From Antedon bifida (Eukaryota > Echinodermata > Crinoidea > Comatulida > Antedonidae): DNA of 64,000 bases. The DNA lies in contig OY727093.1 of NCBI GenBank assembly GCA_963402885.1, positions 11,295,501-11,359,500 of the forward strand, in the 5' to 3' direction. The notes below the pieces were generated by a model. It searched no databases. It was not told the origin of the DNA and saw only the letters and a list, made by a program, of their open reading frames with translations. This document shows positions 39,401-51,200 of this stretch, piece by piece. Both the position numbers and the translations under genes were made by a program. Position 1 is the first letter of the stretch. Each line of letters starts with the position of its first letter.

Positions 39401-42400
39401 TATGAATTAAGAAATCTGTTTGACCAATTTAAAGGGTCTAATGGTAAGATTTTACACTGCAAAATAAATATGACACTTGTGCAATTTAAAAGAACAGAAA
39501 CTTAAATTGCTCAAGACTTTATTCACTTTTCAATTTAGACGTTGTTGGATGTATACTAGAAAACATGACAGTAAAGCGATCGAAAAACAAAGTTATTGAG
39601 AAAATAATGAGTATGGAACTAGTAAATGATAAAAAAGAACTTTACAAGAAAAGAGAGAAGAAGGCCGGAAATGAAGGAAGGCGACGAAAAAGAAAGAAAG
39701 GAAGTGATGAGGATGATGAGGTAATCATTTCAACTTTTCTTTATAATCTTTTGCCCTATGAAAGAACAACCATGTGTTGATCTTGGCCTCCGTGGTTAAA
39801 TAAAGTTGAATTGAATTGTCTGCAAGAATAATCATATCTTCTGAAATAACAAACATTGGAAAGATATACAGTAGCACTGAAGGAACATCAAAAAGAGACA
39901 CTTTTAAAAACATATTTTTTATTCTATATATTTATTTGATTTTTATATTTATATTATAGGATGATGACATAGTTGACAACACAGAAACATTAGAATTCCA
40001 ACGTAAGTGATGCAGTTTGAACTTTTGAATTTAGTTAATCAGTAATAAATGAAACTAAGGATCAGTTAAGAGCCACCTGAGAAGATGGTGGATATAAGAT
40101 GGATGGATGTGAGCTCAGTAAACAACCTTTCCTTACAAATTCTTAATATTTCACTGGTGTGAAACAAAGAAACTGTCTTAATCATAACCCAGATTTAAAG
40201 TACACTTTGTTTTGTCATGTTTGCAGAGGGACTGCCATCAGACTTTGAAGAACCAGAAGCTTCAGCAACCTCAGACTCTGGGTCAGAGAGTGATGGAGAG
40301 GTCAAGACAACAGAATCAATGCTTATCAATGCTCAGCGTGAAGGTAAGTTGTTAATGTATTTTACTTGTCACAAAGAGCATGCATGATTCGCTATAGTGC
40401 TTACATTGTTTTCATGTAGAAATGGAACTTTAACCAATTCAGTGAAGCTATAAAATACATCATATTTCATTACCGTAGTTCATCACTATAATTTAAGGTT
40501 ACCAAAATATTTTTGAAATTATATAAACTTTAAAATCTTCTATGTATAATACAATACTCTTATTTTTTATATATTTTTATATATATTTTTATGGCAATTT
40601 CTTGTGCTGTTGAGTATGTTGAAAGTGCTATTGATTATTCTGATTTCTTTTGAAATAGGTTTGACCAATCAGGTGAGGTGGATACAGGATCTGCTCAGAA
40701 CAACTGCCAATGATTTGGATGAGGAAGGTATATAAGATAATTATTTATAATGACACAATAGTACCCTTTTGATCTTTCATTCAGGAAAAAACCTCACAAT
40801 AGTAGTATTATTTTCAACAATTTGACAACAGAATTTGACTTTTACTGTTTTAGTCATGTTAATATGTTTTACTTTTCATGTATTTGATTATTTAATATTT
40901 ACACACTGTATAGTATTCCTTTATCCTTAATAGTTCTCAATGTAAATCCTTAGAGAAGAACAGTGAAACTCTATTTTTTATTTATTTGTTTTTAGATGAT
41001 GATGACGAGGAAGATGTTCCCATTGTGACATTTAGCGAGGAGCACAACACAGCTATTAGCAACCGCACTTTTCAGAAGTTCCTCAAACAACTTGGTGTAA
41101 AGGCTCCATCTAATCACCAGGTTGGTGTCATAACATGTCTTTATCTAATCGATAAATAACTAGATTAATGTCTCTGGTACGACTATAACCTATGACCCTT
41201 TATTTATAACTCATAACATTGTGTCTGATATGTATTTTAAACCATTATGTATTTTATTGATTGGAATGAATGCTTTGTACAAAGGAACAATTTTGGAGAA
41301 TCCCAGGTCATCTGACTTCTGCTGACCTTCGAAGGCTTGCCGATGAAATTGAACCAAAAGATGACATCACCGAGGTTGACAAGAAAGCTCAATCTCGTAA
41401 AGATATGTTGAAAGAGATGTCAAAAGCAAAAAGAAAGGAAAATAAAGCTGCGAAAAGAGCTGAAAGGGAAAGAAAGAGGGAAGAGCAGAGGAAGAAATTC
41501 TTTAAGGAAAAGAGAGGCGATGAAGTGAAGGAGAACGGTATGTCAAAGAAGAGGAAAAAACAGAAGAACAAGATCATTAGAACAGCAGACAGTAGTAGCA
41601 GTGACAGGTCAGTCTATTAAATCTTGAATTTTTACAAACTTCCTTTTCAACCAAACCTTCGTCATTTAAAAATAAATACAATTGTTTAAAATTTAATTGT
41701 TTTCAGTGATGACAAATTGTCTAATTTGAGATCAAAACCTTCTAAAAAACAACCAAACGTAAATAACCTAGCAGATAGTGATGAGGATAATGTACCTATC
41801 AAGTCAACAAGCGTTCCAGTTGAGAGGGCATCTAAAAAGAGAATGCTGAGTGAGTCGTCTAGCAGCGATGATGGGCAGACGATAAGAAGTCATTCTAAAC
41901 AAGCAAAGAAATCAAGGTTAATGAGTGACAGTGAAGAAGAAGAACAAGTAACTACAAAAAGTGGTTCCAAAAAACAGAACAGGTCATTGATTTCAAGCGA
42001 TGAAGAAGGCATGGTTGTAGATGATCAGCTTAAAACTGCAGGATTAGGTGATGATCAGGAAGATAGTGTAAACGTAAAAAGTAGTTCCAAGAGATTGAAA
42101 AAGTCATTGGTTTCAAGTGATGAAAAAAACATGGTTGTGGATGAGAAATCTGATCAAGTCGATGGTAAGACCGATAGTTTGAAGCAAGATAAGGAGAAAA
42201 GAATGTCAAAGGATGAAGACAATTCGAATGAACCAAAGAGAGCACATAAATTTAGGATGATAAGTGATAGTGAAGTGGAAGAAGACACAGTTAATGATAG
42301 TCATTCAAAAGATGAAGATGATGTAGCGATGAAAAACACCTCTGATCAAAGTATGAATCTAAGATACAGTGACAGCGAAGAGGAAATGACATCACACGAC

Positions 42401-42875
42401 AGGAATCAGATGGACAAGGAAGAAACACTTGGTAAAACAAGCCGTAGGCAGAAGTCATGGTTGCTTGACAGTGATAGTGAGGATGACGAAAGTGAACAGT
42501 TAGATACAGCAAAAAGTGTAGAAGCTAATAACGTTGCAGGGAAGAATAAAGAAGAAAATTCAAAGACAAATACTAGTGATGTAAATGAAGGTATGTTTTA
42601 TCTATTTAATAGACACAGCCTACATATATAATAGAGAGTATGTGACAAAGTGTGTTTGAAGTTGGACTGCTGATCATGAGATAGGTAGTTCAAGTATGAT
42701 GCTCATCTAATTGCTTGTGTCCTAGGCAAGACACTTTACTTTATATATACTCAGTCATTGTTTTTCTAGTACTTATTTTGTCTTTTTTTTTTCAGCTTCA
42801 AGTTCAGATTCTGATGACGATATACCCATTAAAAAGCGGTTTAACAAAATAGATGATGATTCTGATAGTGATTAA
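30422..42875 (+). CDS. TIMELESS: TIMELESS, replication fork protection protein
   Basis: Twenty-nine coding exons, all GT-AG and in phase: 30422-30506, 30898-31051, 31441-31618, 31954-32055, 32460-32615, 33126-33259, 34734-34998, 35292-35404, 35577-35681, 35855-36037, 36323-36450, 36537-36690, 36784-36864, 37140-37237, 37334-37372, 37550-37643, 37970-38177, 38442-38688, 38885-38946, 39142-39206, 39364-39443, 39539-39720, 39960-40002, 40227-40343, 40659-40727, 40996-41120, 41285-41607, 41707-42590, 42796-42875. The product has 1517 residues; human TIMELESS has about 1208. The N-terminal armadillo-like region ([54 protein letters not shown]) matches the family closely. The central [20 protein letters not shown] block and the PARP1-binding region ([42 protein letters not shown]) are present. 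With TIPIN it stabilises stalled forks and supports cohesion. The extra length is a Ser/Asp/Glu/Lys-rich tail from exons 27-28 with repeated SSDEE/SDSEEE acidic (CK2-type) motifs. Exon 27's acceptor has a weak pyrimidine tract. AATAAA lies near 42921. Confidence 0.96.
31655..31720 (+). mobile_element. tRNA-derived SINE remnant
   Basis: ATGCTCGGCTACC...ATGGGTTCAAATCCTTGACAGG (within 31659-31706) contains a B-box-like GGTTCAAATCC in TIMELESS intron 3. Only the tRNA-like part can be seen. Confidence 0.4.
32616..33004 (+). repeat. 47-bp tandem repeat beginning at a splice donor
   Basis: The period is exactly 47 bp from the intron 5 donor onward, with unit starts at 32616, 32663, 32710, 32757, 32804, 32851, 32898, 32945 and 32992 (last unit partial). 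Each begins GTGAGAATT or GTAAGAATT (GCAAGAATT at 32851), and most end TTAACAG. Thus each boundary reads AACAG then GTAAGA, a full donor consensus. Translation past the true donor stops after 16 codons, so use of later donors would truncate TIMELESS. Confidence 0.95.
36046..36190. mobile_element. Harbinger-like MITE 8 nt inside TIMELESS intron 10
   Basis: TIRs AGCTCTGTCTACACTATTAA and GATAGTGTAGAAAGAGCT are flanked by TAA (36043-36045 and 36191-36193). The left target duplication is part of the splice donor context GTGAGTAA that ends exon 10 at 36037. Confidence 0.85.
37699..37853. mobile_element. Harbinger-like MITE
   Basis: Same family; the right end GTAGACAGAGCT is followed by TTA, while the left terminus has lost its first bases (starts TAGTCTACACTATCAAAC). 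It lies in TIMELESS intron 16. Confidence 0.8.
39778..39825 (+). mobile_element. Non-LTR/SINE 3' tail fragment
   Basis: TTGGCCTCCGTGGTTAAATA followed by AAGTTGAATTGAATTG is a typical 3' tail of LINE-mobilised retroposons with an (ATTGA)n end. It lies in TIMELESS intron 22. Confidence 0.45.
42640..42765 (+). mobile_element. tRNA-derived SINE remnant
   Basis: A degenerate tRNA body (GAGATAGGTAGTTCAAGTAT) is followed by GTGTCCTAGGCAAGACACTT, a segment found in many marine-invertebrate SINEs. It lies in the last TIMELESS intron. Confidence 0.45.
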
Positions 42876-44023
42876 ATTTGTCATTAATCAAACCGAAATT
42901 ACTCACTGTTAATTTTCTACAATAAAGTACTGTAACCATTGCCATTTTATGATTTAAGTATTGCAAGTTTTGACTACCACATTTTTACATAGCATGGACC
43001 AGAATCTGATACTGTATGAATCTGATACTGTATGAATCTGATACTGTATGTGTCTGAATACACTCTGTTTAAAAGTTCATGTCTGGACTTTTGGCTTTCG
43101 ATTTACGCTGTGATTCCAGTTTTGGCAGACTGAAAACGCCTACAGTACGTCATAGCTCGTCGCATATCGAAAGCTGTATGTGTTTCAAAAGTTGTATTAG
43201 ATGAATGTAAATAATTGTATTCGAATAAATATTACATGTAACACATAATAACACTATTGCCTTTTTTTGGTTCATTTAGATATTTCCCAGCCTTCTAATT
43301 TATCGATGATGGTGTCCTATTGACTTATGGGCCAAACATCATTACATTTCTCTCGCGCTCATGTTGCATTTGCATTACCGATACCAATCTCTGTTTTTAT
43401 CTTCAATCACAAAGATGACCTATAATATGTCAAACTAGTTCATATTAGAGTTGCTTTGAGATCAATAAAGTGTTTATAGTTGTATTATCAAAGACAAAAC
43501 TTGATACTGATTAATTTTATTCCATGCATTTGCCCTTTTATTCTTCTTACATTGTGTCTATATTAAACACAATTTGTCGATACATTTTTTTTAATTTACA
43601 AAATCTAATAATCAGTGAATCAAAAAGATTGATTACTCTGAACGTATAAAATACCTGTTACATTGTATATCAATCACTAACTAATTTCATCTTAATTAAT
43701 TTTGATTATATGACCGTGTATTGACGAAAATTAACATTAAATGAAAGGTCATGGATGACCTATGTTTTGATTTTATGTCTTTATAGGCACATGTGGCCAA
43801 GGATTATAATCATCAAATAATCCCCTGATACAGGGCTATTTTATCGGCCTCCAAACCATGCCGTTAACCACTTGAACCGCTTGGCCATGTTCCTGGTAAC
43901 TTTTATTAAGATGTCATTTCTGTAGACCCCTGGTGGTGTTCCTCCAATTCAAATGATACATTTTTTTTTCAGATTGACGCGGTGTTTCTGAAGGAGGTGT
44001 CTTGATATCGTAGGCCCATATAA
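42876..44023. other. Convergent intergenic region TIMELESS / LamG gene
   Basis: It contains the TIMELESS polyadenylation signal near 42921, a triplicated 16-bp GAATCTGATACTGTAT around 43008-43052, and a possible minus-strand tRNA-like SINE piece at about 43800-43890 (A-box-like TGGCCAAGCGG). No coding exon is supported. Confidence 0.5.
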
Positions 44024-45352
44024 CTAATTTATGATGTTATAATAATAATCGCTAACTTCATTTTCAGACAAAACTTTATTATAAAACTTGACTTCATCAA
44101 TCAATCCAACAAACCAACGTTGATTACGTACGTCTGAGCCTCCAATGCAGACTGTTCTGTTAAGTGGTGGAATCGGACCTGAGCAGCTACCAGAGTGAGC
44201 CACTATTTGTCCATTTAGGTATAAAAATACCGCGCTTCCATTGTATGTCATAACTACGTGATACCATTCATCGTGCGTTGAGTTGACAAAAATGGTGTCA
44301 TCTTTATTCATAGAAAATAGTTTTGCTCTGAGTCTTTCGGGTTTTGACCCATGACCAATCATTATTTCAAATGTGCTAATTTTATGTCCACCATTATTCA
44401 ATATGTACGCTCTGTAACATGAATTGTCGTATTTGTACCAGGCACTAACGGAAAAATCTGCTCCAAAATTAAAATTACGAAAGGCCTCTATTAAGAGCGT
44501 ATGTGAACCTGTAAACGCACCAGCACTACCTTTCACTCCATCTGCGTAAGTAAAGTTGTTCCCAGTTACGGTGCCGTGGCGTGCGTTTCCTGAAACATCG
44601 TATACGTTTCCTTCAAAGGCATAGTATGCCAACAAATAGTCACTTCTTTCAGAATCATTAGTTACTACTACGGTGCTTACAGATGTTAAACGCTCATCGA
44701 CGCCTGACGTCACAGTTGTATTATCGTCGACGTCTGGTGTTACAGATGTCATACGCACGCCAGCGCCTGACGTCAAAGATGTGTTATCGTCGACGTCTGG
44801 TGTTACAGATGTCATACGAACGCCAACGCCTGACGTCAAAGATGTGTTATCGTAGACGTCCGGTATTACAGATATCAAACGCACGTCGACGCCTGACGGC
44901 AAATATGTGTTATCGTCGACGTCTGGTGTTACAGATGTCATACGCATGTCGACGCCAGACGTCAAAGATGTATTCTCGTCGACGTCTGGTGTTACAGATG
45001 CCATACGCACGCCGACACTTGACGTCAAAGATGTGTTATCGTCGACGTCTGGTGTTACAGATGCCATACGCACGCCGACGCCTGACGTCAAAGATGTGTT
45101 CCTGCCTACGTCAGATGCTACACTCACAGACGGCGATCCTTTTGTATAATATTTTGTATCAAATGTTCGCGGTTTATCTGCGAGTTCCGTTAGTTTCCAA
45201 AAGTTTGGATAACTAATGCATTTTCTTCCGCTAACAAGTACTTTTACACAAGCAGGCATACCGTCTATTGTCAATAGCACTTGGTCGTGTCGACAACTAG
45301 GTATACTTTTAACAGTCAAACACAGCAAGAGAACTAATATTAACTGAAGCAT
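44024..45352 (-). CDS. Secreted LamG-like (concanavalin A-fold) protein with tandem repeats
   Basis: A 442-residue protein. The start chosen is the ATG at 45352 because MLQLILVLLLCLTVKSIPSC is a good signal peptide. An acceptor (TTTTCCAG) just before it and a donor (CAACG then GTGAGT at about 45471) show that the longer upstream frame is intronic. Residues ~18-75 form a cysteine-containing N-terminal region. Residues ~95-235 are seven to eight copies of a 21-residue Thr/Ser/Val/Asp repeat (SLTSGVGVRMTSVTPDVDDN), a coding minisatellite. Residues ~245-440 form one LamG/Laminin_G_3 jellyroll: LLAYYAFEGNVYDVSGNARH, SVSAWYKYD, WYHVVMTYNG, VFLYLNGQIV and GLIDEVKFYNKVLSENEV. Such domains bind carbohydrate or protein ligands outside the cell. 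The particular family member is not recognised; the stalk-like repeat may be O-glycosylated (inference). Confidence 0.85.
   Translation of the reverse strand: MLQLILVLLLCLTVKSIPSCRHDQVLLTIDGMPACVKVLVSGRKCISYPNFWKLTELADKPRTFDTKYYTKGSPSVSVASDVGRNTSLTSGVGVRMASVTPDVDDNTSLTSSVGVRMASVTPDVDENTSLTSGVDMRMTSVTPDVDDNTYLPSGVDVRLISVIPDVYDNTSLTSGVGVRMTSVTPDVDDNTSLTSGAGVRMTSVTPDVDDNTTVTSGVDERLTSVSTVVVTNDSERSDYLLAYYAFEGNVYDVSGNARHGTVTGNNFTYADGVKGSAGAFTGSHTLLIEAFRNFNFGADFSVSAWYKYDNSCYRAYILNNGGHKISTFEIMIGHGSKPERLRAKLFSMNKDDTIFVNSTHDEWYHVVMTYNGSAVFLYLNGQIVAHSGSCSGPIPPLNRTVCIGGSDVRNQRWFVGLIDEVKFYNKVLSENEVSDYYYNIIN
44690..45115 (-). repeat. Coding minisatellite, 63-bp unit, ~7 copies
   Basis: Each unit encodes 21 residues of the stalk in the LamG protein. 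Copies are highly similar at the DNA level, so the array has been homogenised or expanded recently. Length is a multiple of three, keeping frame. Long frames on the opposite strand are shadows of it. Confidence 0.9.
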
Positions 45353-45475
45353 ACTCTGGAAAACAAATGAATTTAAAATATGATTAGCTTGTATATATGT
45401 AGAAATATATGGGAATAATATTGAATTAAAGGGAGGGTAAAGATATTGGTGGAATTGTCGTGTTTTAAAACTCAC

Positions 45476-46899
45476 CGTTGCAAAATTAGTGGTTGCAAGA
45501 GTACCTACAAAAAGATGAATTCAATCTGAACAGCATTTTGCAGTAAAATAATACAATAGTCTTCGTAACATATCGTTTCGTGAACAGGCCAATATAGAAA
45601 TTCGTTTGATTTGCATTACCACTAACAATACCTATCTACTCAACAATACATGTGGCGCTATGTATGTATTCATTCATTCATTCATGCAATCTTTTATTTC
45701 GGAAACTCTGGTCCATAGAAAGTAAATTACATATAAATGAAATAAATAAAATAAACAAAATTACTACTACTCATCTCAGGATGGCATTCCATCTGGAGAG
45801 CATCTTCGACTTAACTAAGACGTTGCTTATAATCGTTGAGATTAAAATATTTTGCTTGCATTAAGTCTACACATCAGGCCATATATTGATATTCTTAACA
45901 ATTCATAAAAAGAGACTTAAAATCAAAATGTGCTTATTTTTCGAGAAATTTTATATTGTGCGCTTATGATTACATTTGTCGCTTCTTAATCAACTTGATT
46001 AAAGTAATAATATAAGAAGAAAGAAAGAAATTCCTGTACTATAATAGTACTGGAATTTTCAAAAAATGTCCAAATGGTTACTATATCTTAATGTGTTCTG
46101 CGCATGTGTTACCTTAATATTATTTGAAAAGGCCGATATTTTGGCAATTTCAGAAAAATTCAGTGATTTTTACGGAAAATTGTCAAATTTCGACCCTTTT
46201 ATTTTTTGACATAACTAGTTACTATTATCATAATCTGACATGCGCAGACGCACACAATGCGTTCTGTGCATGTTACCTCTACGTTTAAAAAAAGTACAGG
46301 GATATTTACGGAGAATTACCAAATTTCGACTCTTTTATTTCATAATATAATCTGAAATGTGCAAAGTCACATAATAGAGAGGTTTCGCAACGCTACGAAT
46401 ACGATAACGAAAACGAATACGTCACGCACATGTATTCGTTTTCGTAAGCCTGCAAAAATCGAGGGCGCCGTCGATCCAAAAAAAAAAAATGTGACTGCGG
46501 TAAATTCGAAGCGCAGCAGGTACGTGTTGCTTGGCTGCCTAGGCCTAGCGTAACATCAAAGCGAGTGAGCACTTTAAAAACTGCTATTTATCAAAATCGA
46601 CTTGTTATTTTAGTAAATTACTTTTAGTAAATTACTTTCAATAAATCTATAATTATATTATAATCATGAATCATTTCTGATTCAAATGCAAAATGTGGAA
46701 AATAATCAAAAACTATACTCGTTTTGTAGTTACGAATATGACTGGTGATATTCGTCAACACAAATACGCTTTACGAATATGAAATGGGGATCAGCTCAAA
46801 AGTTTCATAAATGTATGACGTATCCGTTTTCGTTATCGTATTCGTAGCGTTGCGAAACCTCCCTAATGTGTTATGCGCATTTTACCAAAATACGTTTGA
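45476..46899. other. Upstream region of LamG gene
   Basis: Presumed promoter and 5' UTR of the LamG gene, then repeat-rich DNA. The only defined element is the inverted-repeat transposon at 46376-46864. Early degenerate traces of the satellite below (for example TACTATAATAGTACTGG near 46037) appear. No gene is seen. Confidence 0.5.
46376..46864. mobile_element. Inverted-repeat MITE, 489 bp
   Basis: Ends AGAGAGGTTTCGCAACGC and its inverted copy (GCGTTGCGAAACCTCCCT) extend inward through CTACGAATACGATAACG, about 45 bp per arm. AAT flanks both ends (a possible 3-bp target duplication). A further ACGAATATGA segment repeats inside. No transposase is encoded. Confidence 0.7.
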
Positions 46900-48282
46900 A
46901 AAGGTCAATATTTATCAATTTTTCGAAATTTTGCAAAAGTCACCCAAATTTCGAGCTTTTTCAAATTAATATGCAATAACGTTGCTATAATGTGCACGTG
47001 TAGTACCATATCATCATCTTATAGTGTCATGGGACTACTTTATGTCGAAAAATAAAGAGGTAAAAATTGGTCATTCGTCGAGAAAATCCCTGTACTAGTA
47101 ACAGGGATTTTTTTTTAAAATCATCAATTTTGTTACCCTTTTCAAATCCAATTATTATGTACTAATATTGCTATGTGCACGTATGTGCCATATCATCATC
47201 TTATAGTGTCATGGGACCACTTTATGTCGAAAAATAAAGAGGTAAAAATTTGTCATTTTTCGAGAAAATCCCCCTGTACTATAGTACATGGATTTTTTAA
47301 AAAATCATCAAATTTTCGACCTTTTTAAAATCCAATTATTATGCACTGATATTGCTATATGTGCACGTATAGTGCCATATCATCATCTTATAGTGTCATG
47401 GGACCACTTTATGTCGAAAAACAAAGAGGTAAACATTTTGTCATTTTTCGAGAAAATCCCTTGCAAAATCACCCAAATTTGACCTTTTTCAAATCTAGTT
47501 AAAATGGTCAAAATTTAGTCATTTTTCGAGAAAATCCCTGTACTATAGTACAGGGATTTTTTGCAAAATCACCCAAATTTGACCTTTTTCAAATCTAGTT
47601 AATATGTACTGATATTGCTATATGTGCACGTATAGTGCCATATCATCATCTTATAGTGTCATGGGACCACTTTATGTCGAAAAACAAAAAGGTAAAAATT
47701 TGGTCATTTTTTTCGAGAAAATCCCTGTACTATAGTACAGGGATTTTTTTGAAAAATCACCTAAATTTCGACCTTTTTAAAATCCAATTATGCACTAATA
47801 TTACTATATGTGAGCGTATAGTGCCATATCATCATCTTATAGTGTCATGGGACCACTTTATGTCGAAAAACAAAAAGGTAAAAATTTGGTCATTTTTCGA
47901 GAAAATCCCTGTACTATAGTACAGGGATTTTTTTTGAAAAATCACCTAAATTTCGACCTTTTTCAAATCTAGTTAATATGCATTAATATTAATATATGTG
48001 AACGTATAGTGCCATATCATCATCTTATGGGACCACTTTATGTCGAAAATGAAAAAGTCAAAATTTGGTCATTTTTCGAGAAAGTCCCTGTACTATAGAA
48101 CAGGGATTTTTTGCAAAATCATCAAAACTACGACCTTTTTAAAATCCAATTATTATGCACTAATATTGCTATATGTGCACGTATAGTGCCATATCATCAT
48201 CTTATAGTGTCATGGACCACTTTATGTCGAAAAACAAAAAGGTAAAAATTTGGTCATTTTCGAGAAAATCTCTATACTATAT
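46900..48282. repeat. ~185-bp palindrome-centred satellite, left block
   Basis: Units run ATAGTGCCATATCATCATC, then TTTATGTCGAAAAACAAA, then TTTTTCGAGAAAATCCC and the palindrome CCCTGTACTATAGTACAGGG. Palindrome centres near 47100, 47283, 47547, 47732, 47918 and 48098 give periods of about 180-186 bp (one truncated unit at ~47460-47540). The block is interrupted at 48283 by the foldback element and resumes at 51356. Open frames in it are repeat-derived. Confidence 0.9.
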
Positions 48283-51200
48283 AGTCAGGGTCCTCGTGTA
48301 TTTCCGTAGGATTTTAATGCCCAAAGTGAGATTTCACTTGATTTCACTTTATTATGGTGCTAGGATACCAAAAATGCTAGGTAACAAATTTTCACGATCC
48401 CGTAACCATGGTAACAGCCCCAATTTCAAAATGGCGACCAAATGGCCATATCTCCATAACTCTTTGGTCTTTCGACAAGATATTGGTATCAAAATACTCG
48501 GAATATATATATTTATATTCGTTGTAATAGAACATTTTTACTAAATGCAACCGGAAATGCTATTTTTCTGTACTATTGACCCTTGACCTTGACTTGTACT
48601 GTATCTTAAAAACGGCTGGTCATATAAATTCAAAAATGGTCTCAAATTGCTCAGACCTTATATATTTATATTTATTGTAATGCAATATTTTGTTAAAAAA
48701 TGTCCGGAAGCAAAGTTATTGACCTTTGACATAAAGAATAGCTTGCAAGGATTTTTATTCAGTAGTCTCTGGTCATATCTCCATAACCCTTTGGTCTATT
48801 GACAAGATATTGGTATCAAAATACTCGGAATAAATATATTTATATTCGTTGTAATAGAACATTTTTACTAAATATAACCGGAAATGCTATTTTTCTGCAC
48901 TATTGACCCTTGACCTTGACTCGCACTGTATCTAAAAACGGCTGATTATAGAAATTTAAAAATGGTCTGAAATTGCTCAGACCATACATATTTATATTTA
49001 TTTTAATGCAACATTTTGTTAGAAAATGACCGGAAGTAAAGTTATTGACCTTTGACCTAATAAACATGAACTTTATGTATAAGCATTTATCTATTGAGCA
49101 TGTATCGGCAATGTGGTAGGAGATTAAAAATGAGTTTATACATTATTATTATCATTCGAATATTTAATTTCTAATTCACATATTTAGTTTTTATATATAT
49201 TAGTATATACTTTATAGTGTAAGTAAACACATTTATCTATGTAAACAACTTTGGACAATAGTTAAAATTTAAGCAGAAATTCATTGCACTGTAGTAATTT
49301 TTCTCCCATCCACTTCACTAAAATGACGTAGTCAAATTGATTCTTCCTGCACTTTTCCTGAAATGTTAATTGCTATACTTTTTACATTTTTCCTGATAAG
49401 AAACTGGAGCTCCAAAATTGGATTAAAACATCTTTAATTACATCAATACCATGCATTTTTTGTGTCAGCAATCACTCAATGAGTGAGAGTGGTTGATCTT
49501 CAACTTTTGTACCTTTAATGCATTTTCATATATGGAGGTTTCTTATACATTGAACAGCTGCCGGCCATACATTATTACGTAGTTATAGACGTTCCTTGGT
49601 TTTCTTCCTAGATGTTTCGAGATATGAGAAGCAATCTTTCAATGCTAACATTGACTGCCATTTTGTGAGTCATATCGCCAAGCCAAGGAATCTATTTAAT
49701 GAGTGAGATTGTTAGAAGTGACCAAGAGGTTTTTGATGTTTACAGCATTTTATGATTTTATCTCCCTCCTTTAAGCTACTAAATGTTTTCAGGTAGTCCA
49801 CAACCAGACTTTACTCACAAATTTCAAAAAGCTTCAACTCCTATTTTTTTTATTATCTCTGTTTAAGATATATTTCTTGACTTCTTTTGAAATTATTACT
49901 AAGACAATGTTAAAAAAAGTGTTATTATTTGTTATGAATGTATTTTGATGAACTCTTGATGGATTTGTGTGTTTTGTGTTGAAGAGTGAGTTCGATGTGA
50001 TATCTAGTTCGATTTCCTCATCTTAAGTAGTGCCAACAAGACCACCAACCCATTTTAACTGTTTTCCTTCTGTATTTAAATACATTTTTTTTTCTTTACA
50101 TTCAAATGAATTACAATCTTTTATTCACTGTTATTGGGTCATCTACATCAAGCCAAGCTGTTTCATTTGTGTTAGATGGCAATGTATCAGAGACGAGCAT
50201 ATAAATGAAAACCAGTTATGGGCAAAACAAATCTGCAAGATACCTTCCTAATAAAATAGGTTATAATTACCATCAAATCTCATTCTGACATTTACTACTT
50301 TTAGCCAAATCAGAAATCTTCAATTAATACGTTTAGAGGTTCAAAGTGGCAATTGAAAACAATATTTGAAAATGCGAGTTTAGAAAAGAACTGAATAATA
50401 ATAATAATTATCCTAAGTGAACGCCAGGCTAGTGATCTGGAGGTTGTTGGAGTCCCACATTACTAGTATTAATTATTATTCTTAGTAAAAGTGAAAATTA
50501 CGTCAGAGTAGGGCAAAAAAATCTGACCAATATTTATCCATCCTTGTAATGTAAAAGCTATTCTCTATGTCAATGGTGAATAACTTTACTGCCGGTCATT
50601 TTCTTACAAAATATTGCATTACAATAAATAAAAATATGTATGGTCTGAGCAATTTGAGACCATTTTAAAATTTCCATGACCAGCCGTTTTTTAGATACAG
50701 TGCGGGTCAAGGTCAAGGGTCACTAGTAAAGAAAAATAGCATTTCCGGTTACATTTAGTCAAAATGGTCTGTTAGAACAAATATAAATATATTTATTCCG
50801 AGTATTTTGATACCAATATCTTGTCAATAGACCAAAGGGTTATGGAGATATGACCAGAGACTACTGAATAAAAATCCTTGTAAGCTATATATATATGTCA
50901 AAGGTCAATAACTTTGCTTCCGGACATTTTTTAACAAAATATTGCATTACAATAAATATAAATATATAAGGTCTGAGCAATTTGAGACCATTTTTAAATT
51001 TTTATGACCAGCAGTTTTTAAGATACAGTACAAGTCAAGGTCAAGGGTTAATAGTACAGAAAAATAGCATTTCCGGTTGCATTTAGTAAAAATGTTCTAT
51101 TACAACGAATATAAATATATATATTCCGAGTATTTTGACACCAATATCTTGTCGAAAGACCAAAGAGTTATGGAGATATGGCCATTTGGTCACCATTTTG

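Noticed and set aside
44673-45216. Long plus-strand frames over the LamG gene
   Set aside because: Antisense shadows of the 63-bp coding minisatellite; no signal peptide or domain.
45353-45475. Longer N-terminus for the LamG protein starting at 45475
   Set aside because: The extension lies between a GTGAGT donor and a TTTTCCAG acceptor and would bury the signal peptide; treated as a 5' UTR intron.
47635-48544. Repeated VPYHHLIVSWDHFMSKNKK-like frames
   Set aside because: Translation of the ~185-bp satellite; in-frame only by chance over short stretches, and duplicated at 51083-51310 by the foldback arm.
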